Origin: Oscillospiraceae bacterium
GTDB taxonomy: Bacteria > Bacillota > Clostridia > Oscillospirales > QAMX01
Direction of reading: 5' to 3'
Assembly: GCA_902772625.1 (NCBI GenBank)
Contig: CACYBP010000278.1
Coordinates: 1-7,975 of the forward strand
Length of the DNA stretch: 7,975 nucleotides
In this document: piece after piece, positions 1 to 6,931 of the stretch
How positions within the stretch are numbered: the first letter of the stretch is position 1
Layout of the letters: each line of letters begins with the position of its first letter
Made by a program: the position numbers and the translations under genes
Notes under the pieces: model-generated
The model's input: the letters and a program-made list of their open reading frames with translations, nothing else
What the model was told of the DNA's origin: nothing
The model's database searches: none

Positions 1-699
1 CCCGACGCGAAAGCGCGGGCTTACGGCCCGGGCCGGTTCTCCTTCAACGTGCGCGGCGGCCGGTGCGAGGCCTGCGGCGGCGACGGCGTGGTCAGGATCG
101 AGATGCACTTTATCCCCGATATTTACGTGGAGTGCGAGGTCTGCAAGGGGAAGAAGTACAACCGCGAGACCCTGGACGTGCATTACAAGGGAAAAAACAT
201 CGCCGACGTCCTGGAGATGACCGCGGCGGAGGCCCGGGAATTCTTTGAAAACGTCCCGCGCCTCAGGCGAAAGCTCCAGGCGTTGTGCGACGTCGGGCTC
301 GGCTACGTGCGGCTCGGGCAGTCGTCCCTGACCCTTTCGGGCGGGGAGGCCCAGCGGGTGAAGCTCGCGTCCGAGCTGTTAAAGCCCGCTACCGGCAGGA
401 CCTGCTACATCCTGGACGAGCCCACCACCGGCCTTCACGCCCACGACGTGCGGGTGCTTCTGGAGGTTCTGGGAAGGCTTGTGGACGGCGGCAACACGGT
501 GATCGTGATCGAGCACAATCTCGACGTGATCAAGACCGCCGACTATATCGTCGATCTCGGCCCGGAGGGCGGAAACGAGGGCGGCGAGCTGATCTTCGAG
601 GGGACGCCGGAGGAATGCGCCGCGTCGGAGAGAAGCCACACCGGCAGATTTTTGAGAAAAATACTGGCGGAGGAAAGAAAGGTTGAACTGCTCCGCTGA
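1..699 (+). CDS. uvrA: UvrA, excinuclease ABC subunit A (C-terminal part, 5' truncated by window edge)
   Basis: UvrA is the cytosolic ATPase of nucleotide excision repair that finds DNA lesions with UvrB and loads UvrB on damaged DNA. The reading frame is open from base 1, so 232 C-terminal residues of a protein usually about 940 long are present. Visible in order: the GRFSFNV segment (residues 11-17 of the fragment), the C-terminal zinc module with Cys pairs C22/C25 and C45/C48, the ABC signature LSGGEAQR (113-120), Walker [11 protein letters not shown] (137-146), and the switch-histidine region [10 protein letters not shown] with H172. This is the second nucleotide-binding domain, and its motifs are all intact. 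The stop codon TGA is at 697-699, and the CarD-family gene begins 5 nt later, so the two are very likely cotranscribed. The lineage-typical short tail after the ATPase core has no extra domain. Family assignment is very secure. Confidence 0.98.
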   Translation, partial: PDAKARAYGPGRFSFNVRGGRCEACGGDGVVRIEMHFIPDIYVECEVCKGKKYNRETLDVHYKGKNIADVLEMTAAEAREFFENVPRLRRKLQALCDVGLGYVRLGQSSLTLSGGEAQRVKLASELLKPATGRTCYILDEPTTGLHAHDVRVLLEVLGRLVDGGNTVIVIEHNLDVIKTADYIVDLGPEGGNEGGELIFEGTPEECAASERSHTGRFLRKILAEERKVELLR

Positions 700-704
700 A
701 AGTG

Positions 705-1226
705 ATGGAAACGGTTATGATGTTCAAAGTGGGAGAGAAGATCGTTTACGCCCATAGCGGCGTCGCCACGGTGACCGAGGTCGCGGAGGAAGACGGCCGG
801 ATCATCATGACGGTGCGCCCTGACGTGGGAAACTACACCGTCAAGGTGCCCGCCGAAAGCGACAAGGTGTTCATGCGCCCGGTGATGAGCCGGGAGGAGG
901 CCGAAGAGCTGATCGACGCCTTCCCGAGCGTGAACGCCGCCGAGATCCGGGGGAAAAGCGTGCGGGAGCTGACCGAATGGTACGAGTCGCTTCTGAAAAG
1001 CCACGACATGAAGGCGCTGGTGGAGCTGACCAAGGCGGTCTACCGCAAGAAGACGCACGTGGAATCGCAGAACAAAAAGCTCGGCGCGGTGGACGCGAAG
1101 TTTATGAAACGCGCGGAGGATCTTCTCTTCGGCGAGCTGGCCGTGGCCCTCGGGATCACGCGGGACGAGGTCCCGGACTACATAGACCGGCGCCTCGCGG
1201 AAAAGGGCGGAGAAGAAAAGGAGTAG
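705..1226 (+). CDS. CarD/CdnL-family RNA polymerase-binding transcription regulator
   Basis: CarD-family proteins bind the RNA polymerase beta subunit through an N-terminal RID (Tudor-like) domain and stabilise the open promoter complex through a helical C-terminal domain. Here the first ~65 residues form the RID domain, with the family opening MFKVGEKIVY and a VKVP strand before the FMRPV segment. The rest is helical and contains W92 (in TEWYES), which lies near where the promoter-contacting Trp of mycobacterial CarD aligns, and the conserved FMKRAEDLLFGELAVALGI stretch. Length (173 aa) is normal for Bacillota members. The start is uncertain: GTG 702, ATG 705, ATG 717 and ATG 720 are all in frame. 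ATG 705 is used here, but the family usually begins at MFKVG, which favours 720, and a GGAA at 707-710 lies 9 nt before it. The gene follows uvrA by 5 nt and ends before a terminator pair. The target promoters cannot be told from sequence. The family is secure, the exact start is not. Confidence 0.92.
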   Translation: METVMMFKVGEKIVYAHSGVATVTEVAEEDGRIIMTVRPDVGNYTVKVPAESDKVFMRPVMSREEAEELIDAFPSVNAAEIRGKSVRELTEWYESLLKSHDMKALVELTKAVYRKKTHVESQNKKLGAVDAKFMKRAEDLLFGELAVALGITRDEVPDYIDRRLAEKGGEEKE

Positions 1227-1262
1227 CCTTGCCTTTTCGGGACGCCCTGCGGGCGCCCTGCC

Positions 1263-1313
1263 TCCTGCGCGCCGTCCCCGGTCATCGCGGGACGGCGCAG
1301 GAATTGCGTTTTT
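1263..1313 (+). terminator. Rho-independent terminator after the uvrA-carD group
   Basis: The left arm at 1263-1278 pairs with the right arm at 1289-1302. TCCTGC pairs with GCAGGA, then GCCGTCCC with GGGACGGC, giving 14 pairs with a 2-nt bulge (1269-1270) and a 10-nt loop. Five T residues at 1309-1313 follow, after a 6-nt spacer. It lies 36 nt past the carD stop, as expected for ending the + strand transcript. The spacer between stem and T-tract is longer than ideal, so termination may be partial, which would fit a second terminator just downstream. Confidence 0.65.
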
Positions 1314-1314
1314 C

Positions 1315-1364
1315 AAAAAAGGATCCCCGGGACGGAAACCGTCCCGGGGATCTCTGCGTTTTTT
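1315..1364. terminator. Bidirectional Rho-independent terminator between convergent carD and polC
   Basis: A perfect 14-bp inverted repeat, GATCCCCGGGACGG at 1322-1335 and its complement at 1339-1352, encloses an AAA loop. On the - strand the stem is followed after 1 nt by six T residues (complement of A1315-1320), a textbook terminator for polC, whose stop lies 36 nt upstream. On the + strand six T residues lie at 1359-1364, 6 nt beyond the stem, so it can also serve as a backup for the uvrA-carD transcript. The - strand direction is the stronger call. Confidence 0.88.
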
Positions 1365-1387
1365 CCGGGGATACCCCGTCTCCGGCG

Positions 1388-4300
1388 TCAGAGGCCGAAG
1401 AAGGAGATCTGATCGCTGTCGGGCAGATCGCCGAACACGCCCATGTTTTTGAGCTGGTCGGCGTTGGTGCGGGAGATGTGAGAGCGGGAGATCACGTCGT
1501 CCACCGACAGGAAGGGGCCTTCCGCCCGGGCGGCGACGATGCTCTTCGCGGCCGATTCGCCGAGCCCGTGGATGGCGGCGAAGGGGAAGCGGAGCTTCCC
1601 GTCCTCGATGGTGAAGTGCGTCGCCTCGGATTGATACAGATCGGGCGGCAGGAAGGAGAAGCCGCGCTTGTAGTATTCGTGGGTGACCTCGAAGGTCTTG
1701 GCAAGCTCCTGATCGATGGCGGCGGCCGATTTATCGCCCTCGATCTTGTGGATGAAGCTGACCATGTATTCGTCGCCGAGAAGCATGGCCTCGGCGTCCA
1801 GGGCGGCGGCGCGGATGGTGAAGTAGGCCGCGTAGAAGGCCAGCGGGTGATGCATTTTGTAATAGGCGATGCGGAAGCCGTTGACCACGTAGGCCGCGGC
1901 GTGCGCCTTGGGGAAGAGGTACTTGATTTTCTGGCAGGATTCGATGTACCAGTCGGGCACGTTGTGTTCCTTCAGAATGGGGATCCACTCGGGTTTGAGC
2001 TTGCGGCCCTTGCGCACGCTTTCCATGATGGTGAAGGAAAGCTTGGGCTCCACCCCCATGGAGATCAGGTAGATCATGATATCGTCGCGGCAGCAGATGG
2101 TGCCGGTGATGTCGGCCTTGCCGGAGGCGATGATCTCCTGGGCGTTGCCGAGCCACACGTCGGTGCCGTGGGAAAGACCGGAGATCCGGATCAGCTCCCC
2201 GATGGTGGTGGGCTGGGTGTCCACCAGCATCTGCCGGACGAATTTCGTGCCGTATTCGGGGATGGCGATGGAGCCTGTCTCGCCGATGATGTCGTCGGTC
2301 TCGATCCCGAGTCTTTCATAGGTGCGGTAAAGGCTCAGGGTATCCGCGTCGTCCAGAGGGACCTCCCGCGCGTCGAACCCGGTCAGATCGGTGAGCATGC
2401 GGATCATGGTGGGGTCATCGTGTCCGAGAATGTCGAATTTCAGGAGGTTCGCCTCCATGGTGTGGTAATCGATGTGGGTGGTCACGGTGTCGGATTCCAC
2501 GTCGTCGGCGGGATGCTGGATGGCGCAGAAATCGTAGATCTCGCTGGTACGGGGCACCACGATCATGCCGCCGGGATGCTGACCGGTGGTGCGCTTGACA
2601 CCGGTGCAGCCCAGGACGAGCCGGTATTCCTCGGCCTTGGAGGGCTTCGGCAGGTTCGGCCTTTCCTCAAAGTATTTCTTGACGTAGCCGAAGGCGGTCT
2701 TTTCGGCGATGGTGCCGATGGTGCCGGCGCGGAAGACGTTTTCCTTGCCGAAAAGCTCGATCACCTGGGCGTGGGCGTTGGCCTGATCCTCGCCGGAGAA
2801 ATTCAGGTCGATATCCGGCACCTTGTCGCCGTTGAAGCCCAGGAAGGTCTCGAAGGGGATGTTGAAGCCGTCCTTTTTGTAAAGCGTCCCGCAGACCGGG
2901 CAGTTCTTGTTCGGAAGGTCTGCGCCGATGGCGTCGGTGGGGGTGTCGAAATCGTAATGGTGGCATTTGGGGCAGATATAGTGGGCGGGAAGCGAGTTGA
3001 CCTCGGTGATCCCGGCGAAAAACGCCACCACCGACGAGCCCACCGATCCCCGGGAACCCACGATGTATCCCCGGTCGTTGGAGCCCTTGATCAGCTTCTG
3101 GGCGGTCATGTACATGACGTCGTAGGAATTGGAGATGATGCACCCGAGCTCCCTGTCCAGACGCGCTTTTACCTGGGGAGGCAGCTCCTCGCCGTAGATG
3201 GCGTGCGCCTTTTCCAGAACGATGCGCTGCAGATCCTCGGCCGAATTTTCGATCACCGGCGCGAACATCTCGGAGGGCAGAGGCTTGATCTTCTCGCACC
3301 TGTCGGCGATCATGCGGGTGTTGGTGACCACCACCTCGAAGGCCTTTTTCGGGGGAAGATAGGTGAATTCCGCAAGCATTTCCTCGGTGTTGCGGAAATA
3401 GAGCGGCGCCTGCTCGTCGGCGTCCTGGAAGCCCTTTCCGGCCTGAAGGATGCGGCGGTAGACCTCGTCTTCTTTGTCGAGAAAATGCACGTCGCAGGTG
3501 GCGACCACCGGGATCCCCAGCTCATCCCCGAGCTTGACGATGGTCTTGTTGTGCTCCTGAAGGACCGTTTCGTCCTTGACCGAGCCGTTTCTTACCATAA
3601 AGTAGTTGTTGCCGATGGGCTGGATCTCGAGAAAATCGTAAAACTTCGCGATCTTCGCAAGCTCCTTCCAGCTCCTCCCGTCGGCCACGGCGGAATAGAG
3701 CTCGCCCGCGTTGCAGGCCGAGCCCACCAGGATCCCCTCGCGGTATTTTTTAAGGACGTGGCGGGGGATGATCGGGAGCTTGCGGGAATTCATGTGCTCC
3801 AGATGCGCGGCCGAGATCATTTTATAGAGATTCTTCAGACCGGTCTTGTTCTGGACCAGAAGCAGAATATGCCGGACCGGCAGGCTCTTGGCGAAGCCGC
3901 CCTTTTCTTCGACGGCCCGGCGGCGCAGGTCGTTCAGCGCGGCGTCCAGATCGCCCGCGTCGTGACAATCAAGCCGCTCGGCGGCCATCGCCTTCAGCCG
4001 GATGAGAATCAGGGCCAGGGTCTTGGCGTCGTCCGAGGCGGTGTGATGCTTGAATTTGGGCAGCTTCAGGGCTTCGGCGACGTTGTTGAGGCGGTGATGC
4101 TCCATGTCGGGCATCAGGGAGCGGGCCATCTCCACGGTGTCCACGTAGGTGGGCTCGTAGGGGATGCCCTCCTTCCGGCAGACCTCGGCGATGAAGCCGG
4201 TATCAAACGAGGCGTTGTGGGCCACCACGATCCGGTCTCCGGCGAATTCCAGAAAAGCCCTGACCGCCTCCGGCGCCCTGGGCGCGTTCTGTACCATGGC

Positions 4301-5767
4301 GTTGGTGATGCCGGTCAATTCGGTGATGAAGGGGGGAATGGGGCGTTCGGGGTTGACGTAGGTGTGGAAATTGTCGATGATGGTGTCGCCGTGTACCAGG
4401 GAGGCGGCGATCTCGGTGATGGCGTCCTCGCCCTTGTTGACGCCGGTGGTTTCCAGATCGAAGCAGACGAAATAGCCGTCGAAGGGCTCGCGCTTCTTCC
4501 CGGAGACGATGATCACGTCCTCCAGATCGTTGACGTAATAACCCTCGCAGCCGTAGATGACCTTGAAATCCAGATTTTTGGCGGCCTTGGCCGCCTCAGG
4601 GTAGGCCTGGGCCACGCCGTGATCGGTGATGGCCATGGCCGGATGATCCCAGTATTTGGCCCGGGTGAGAAGATCGGTGGCGGAGGAGACCGCGTCCATC
4701 TGGGACATCTGGGTATGTACGTGAAGCTCCACGCGCTTCACTTCGGCATTGTCGGGCCGGATCTCTTCTTTCCCGATCATGATGGACACGGGGTCGAGAA
4801 CGATATCGTCCACGTACCGGTCGTATTTGACCGTGCCGCGCACGTAAAGGACCTTGCCGGTCTTGATCTTGTCGGGAAGGTCGCCCTCTTTTTCCAGATT
4901 GATCAGCTTTTTGCAGCGGATGGAGGAGGTCTTGTCGGTGATATCGAAGGTGAAGGAGGCGGAGGTACCGTTACGGAAATCCTTGCGCTCGGTGGCGAAG
5001 ACCTTGCCGGCCACCGACGTGTAGACGCCGGGCGCCGCGAATTCGCTGTCGGCGGTGATGCGCGAGAGAGGGACGAAGGCGTCGCCGAAGGGCTTGCCGT
5101 AGATCAGCTCGCCCTCGTGCATGACCTTGGGGCGCGGCGCGCGGGCAAAGCGCTTTTTTTCTCCCGAATCCCTTGCGGGCGCGGGGGAAGAGACCTGAGC
5201 GGGGGAGGCGGCGGGAAGGGAGGAAAGCTCCTTTTTCATCTGCTCCCTGAGGGCCTTTTCGAAACCGGGATCGCTTTCCGGAGAAGAAAAGCGGATCTCG
5301 GGGCGGAGCGTTTCACATCCCGCGTAGGTGAAATACTCGCCGAGAATCCCCTCCGCGTCGGCGGTGGGGAGAGGCAGGGAGGAGCAGGCCAGGGTGAATA
5401 CCGCGCGCCCCTCCTCCAGCGTGAGGACACAGTTGTTGAAAAAGCCGTTGATCGAGGGATGCCGCCTTTTGAGATAGGCGGCGGCTCTTTGGCAGTCCTC
5501 GGGACCAAGCTCTCCGTGCCTTTCCACCAGAATGACTTCAGAAAGGCCGTAGGCGGCCGCCACCGCGCCTTCCAGGGCGGAAAGAGCCTCGTCTCCGGGG
5601 CTTCGGGCAAAGGAAACCGACGCGCACAGCCTGCGGGAGGCGCGGAAGATCTGCATTTTTTCCACCCGGGCGTCTTCGATCAGGTCGTGAAACGCCTTCT
5701 CCTGCGGATGGAAGAGGGAAAAAACCTCCTGAAACAGAGGCCTTCTTTCGGCTGTGATCTTTTCCAT
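1388..5767 (-). CDS. polC: DNA polymerase III subunit alpha, PolC-type (Gram-positive replicase with 3'-5' exonuclease)
   Basis: PolC is the main replicative DNA polymerase of Bacillota and carries its own proofreading exonuclease. The 1459 residues match the usual length (about 1440). In order: an N-terminal domain (about 1-180); a Pro/Ala-rich linker (about 182-213); an OB-fold region (about 245-330); a PHP domain with HVHTQMSQMDA (349-359) and AITDHG (379-384), split by a DEDDh exonuclease with FDLETTG (436-442), HNASFD (517-522) and H575/D580; a zinc module with C932/C935 and C956/C959; and the polymerase core with PDIDLNFSG (984-992), in which D985 and D987 are the catalytic Asp pair. 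QHPGG (1063-1067), LGHDDPT (1114-1120) and FPKAHAAAY (1285-1293) follow. The C-terminus QISFFGL resembles the clamp-binding QLSLF end of B. subtilis PolC. The ATG start at 5767 has an AGGA 13 nt upstream, rather far, but the N-terminus aligns well with the family. It is last in the rseP-ispG-polC group. All catalytic motifs are intact. Confidence 0.98.
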   Translation of the reverse strand: MEKITAERRPLFQEVFSLFHPQEKAFHDLIEDARVEKMQIFRASRRLCASVSFARSPGDEALSALEGAVAAAYGLSEVILVERHGELGPEDCQRAAAYLKRRHPSINGFFNNCVLTLEEGRAVFTLACSSLPLPTADAEGILGEYFTYAGCETLRPEIRFSSPESDPGFEKALREQMKKELSSLPAASPAQVSSPAPARDSGEKKRFARAPRPKVMHEGELIYGKPFGDAFVPLSRITADSEFAAPGVYTSVAGKVFATERKDFRNGTSASFTFDITDKTSSIRCKKLINLEKEGDLPDKIKTGKVLYVRGTVKYDRYVDDIVLDPVSIMIGKEEIRPDNAEVKRVELHVHTQMSQMDAVSSATDLLTRAKYWDHPAMAITDHGVAQAYPEAAKAAKNLDFKVIYGCEGYYVNDLEDVIIVSGKKREPFDGYFVCFDLETTGVNKGEDAITEIAASLVHGDTIIDNFHTYVNPERPIPPFITELTGITNAMVQNAPRAPEAVRAFLEFAGDRIVVAHNASFDTGFIAEVCRKEGIPYEPTYVDTVEMARSLMPDMEHHRLNNVAEALKLPKFKHHTASDDAKTLALILIRLKAMAAERLDCHDAGDLDAALNDLRRRAVEEKGGFAKSLPVRHILLLVQNKTGLKNLYKMISAAHLEHMNSRKLPIIPRHVLKKYREGILVGSACNAGELYSAVADGRSWKELAKIAKFYDFLEIQPIGNNYFMVRNGSVKDETVLQEHNKTIVKLGDELGIPVVATCDVHFLDKEDEVYRRILQAGKGFQDADEQAPLYFRNTEEMLAEFTYLPPKKAFEVVVTNTRMIADRCEKIKPLPSEMFAPVIENSAEDLQRIVLEKAHAIYGEELPPQVKARLDRELGCIISNSYDVMYMTAQKLIKGSNDRGYIVGSRGSVGSSVVAFFAGITEVNSLPAHYICPKCHHYDFDTPTDAIGADLPNKNCPVCGTLYKKDGFNIPFETFLGFNGDKVPDIDLNFSGEDQANAHAQVIELFGKENVFRAGTIGTIAEKTAFGYVKKYFEERPNLPKPSKAEEYRLVLGCTGVKRTTGQHPGGMIVVPRTSEIYDFCAIQHPADDVESDTVTTHIDYHTMEANLLKFDILGHDDPTMIRMLTDLTGFDAREVPLDDADTLSLYRTYERLGIETDDIIGETGSIAIPEYGTKFVRQMLVDTQPTTIGELIRISGLSHGTDVWLGNAQEIIASGKADITGTICCRDDIMIYLISMGVEPKLSFTIMESVRKGRKLKPEWIPILKEHNVPDWYIESCQKIKYLFPKAHAAAYVVNGFRIAYYKMHHPLAFYAAYFTIRAAALDAEAMLLGDEYMVSFIHKIEGDKSAAAIDQELAKTFEVTHEYYKRGFSFLPPDLYQSEATHFTIEDGKLRFPFAAIHGLGESAAKSIVAARAEGPFLSVDDVISRSHISRTNADQLKNMGVFGDLPDSDQISFFGL

Positions 5768-5792
5768 GGATCGGATTCTTTCCTTTTCTCAG

Positions 5793-5824
5793 ACCGCCCT
5801 TTCCGGAGGACCGGAAAAGGCGGT
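5793..5824 (-). other. Intercistronic hairpin between ispG and polC
   Basis: An inverted repeat with arms 5793-5806 and 5811-5824 has 13 of 14 positions paired, one C/A mismatch (5799/5818) and a 4-nt loop. It fills much of the 71-bp gap, starting 14 nt after the ispG stop and ending 25 nt before the polC start codon. On the transcribed (-) strand it is followed by a purine-rich stretch (GAGAAAAGGAAAG), not a T-run, so it is not a standard terminator. It could protect or define an mRNA end, or affect access to the polC ribosome site just downstream. The role is inference; the pairing is directly visible. Confidence 0.45.
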
Positions 5825-5838
5825 TGGTTTGATTGTAT

Positions 5839-6930
5839 TCAGAGACCGGCGTCCTCCCGGGGAGGATGAACGCCCCGGCTTTCCAATAGCCGGTCGATCT
5901 CGAAGATCATGCGGGGAAGGGCTTCTTCGGGCGAGAGCTTTTCTTCGATGACGCCGTTCCGGAAAAAGAGCCACTGGTTCTTTCCGCCGGCGATGCCGAG
6001 ATCGGCTTCTCTGGCCTCGCCGGGACCGTTGACCACGCATCCCATCACGGCGGCCTTCACCGTCTTTTCGGGCGGGAGGGAGACCCGGCCGTAACGCAGG
6101 GAAAGCCTGCGGCTGATCTCCATCACGTCCACCTCGGTCCGTCCGCAGGTGGGGCAGGAGACCACGTCCACGCCGCCCCGCAGCTTCAGGGCCTTCAGAA
6201 TCAGAAGTCCCGCCGCCACTTCCTTCACGGGGTCCTCGGAAAGCGAGACGCGGATCGTGTCGCCGATCCCTTCGGAAAGGAGGGTGCCGATGCCCACGGC
6301 GCTTTTGACCAGGGCGGCCTCGCCGCCGCCGGCCTCGGTGACGCCGAGGTGAAGGGGATAGTCGCTCTTTTCGTGAAGCATCCGGCAGGCCCGGATCATT
6401 TCAGGCGCGCCGGACGCCTTGATGGAGATCACGATATCCGAAAAATCGAATCTTTCCAGCATTTCGGCCTGCCGTAAGGCCGATTCCACCAGAGCCTCCG
6501 GCGTGGGAGAACCGTATTTCTCCAGAAGATCCTTTTGGAGCGAGCCCGAGTTGACGCCGATGCGAATGGGTGTACCCGCCCTCCGGCAGGCGTCGGCCAC
6601 GGCCTTGACCCGGTCGGGGGAGCCGATGTTGCCGGGGTTGATGCGGATCTTGTCCACGCCCGCCGCGGCGCATTCCACCGCCAGACGGTAATCGAAATGG
6701 ATATCGGCCACCAAAGGGATCCGGGAAGCCTCCCGGAGCCGGGCGATCACCGGGACCGCCTCCCTGTCAGGGACCGTGAAGCGCGCGAGATCCGCCCCGG
6801 CCTCTTCAAAGGCGCGAAGCTGGGAAAGGCACGCGTTGAAATCGTGGGGATCGCTGTTTGCCATGGTCTGCACCGAGACCGGCGCTCCGCCTCCCACGGG
6901 AAGGGATCGCACCAGGATCCTTTTGGACAT
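5839..6930 (-). CDS. ispG: 4-hydroxy-3-methylbut-2-en-1-yl diphosphate synthase (flavodoxin-type IspG/GcpE)
   Basis: IspG is a cytosolic [4Fe-4S] enzyme of the MEP (non-mevalonate) isoprenoid pathway. It reductively opens methylerythritol cyclodiphosphate to form HMBPP. The 363 residues are normal for the compact bacterial form. The N-terminal TIM-barrel part shows VQTM (20-23), PLVADIHFDYRLA (72-84), KIRINPGNIG (94-103) and IRIGVNSGSL (122-131). The C-terminal cluster domain has CPTCGR (C259, C262) and MGCVVNGPGEA (C298, E305), which supply the three Cys and one Glu cluster ligands, followed by READLGIAG. The ATG at 6930 lies 1 nt after the rseP TGA, and a GGTGAG sits 5 nt upstream inside the end of rseP, so translation is probably coupled to rseP. 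Nothing in the sequence suggests loss of function. The QTM in place of the more usual QSM is a conservative variant. Confidence 0.98.
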   Translation of the reverse strand: MSKRILVRSLPVGGGAPVSVQTMANSDPHDFNACLSQLRAFEEAGADLARFTVPDREAVPVIARLREASRIPLVADIHFDYRLAVECAAAGVDKIRINPGNIGSPDRVKAVADACRRAGTPIRIGVNSGSLQKDLLEKYGSPTPEALVESALRQAEMLERFDFSDIVISIKASGAPEMIRACRMLHEKSDYPLHLGVTEAGGGEAALVKSAVGIGTLLSEGIGDTIRVSLSEDPVKEVAAGLLILKALKLRGGVDVVSCPTCGRTEVDVMEISRRLSLRYGRVSLPPEKTVKAAVMGCVVNGPGEAREADLGIAGGKNQWLFFRNGVIEEKLSPEEALPRMIFEIDRLLESRGVHPPREDAGL

Positions 6931-6931
6931 A

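Noticed and set aside
543..1316. A 257-codon open frame on the - strand opposite uvrA and carD
   Set aside because: It lies antisense to two well-supported genes, has a His/Arg/Phe-rich composition typical of GC-rich shadows, and runs across the hairpin of the first terminator.
1366..1378. Small hairpin CGGGG-ATA-CCCCG near the polC stop
   Set aside because: Only 5 pairs and no T-run beside it on either strand; likely incidental in GC-rich sequence.
2667..3299. A 210-codon open frame on the - strand inside polC, plus similar ones at 1731-2156 and 5236-5610
   Set aside because: All are out-of-frame readings of polC, rich in Arg, His and Pro, with no domain or ribosome site of their own.
5832..5837. 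TACAAT on the - strand just after the ispG stop, resembling a -10 promoter element for polC
   Set aside because: No -35-like hexamer is found at the right distance (5855-5860 reads CCGGGA on the - strand), and a single hexamer match is not enough to call a promoter.
977..5869. A 1630-codon open frame on the + strand, antisense to polC
   Set aside because: It is codon-aligned with polC and open only because polC lacks TTA, CTA and TCA codons. Its translation is a G/D/V/H-rich mix with no recognisable domain, it overlaps carD and both terminators, and polC on the other strand has every catalytic motif.
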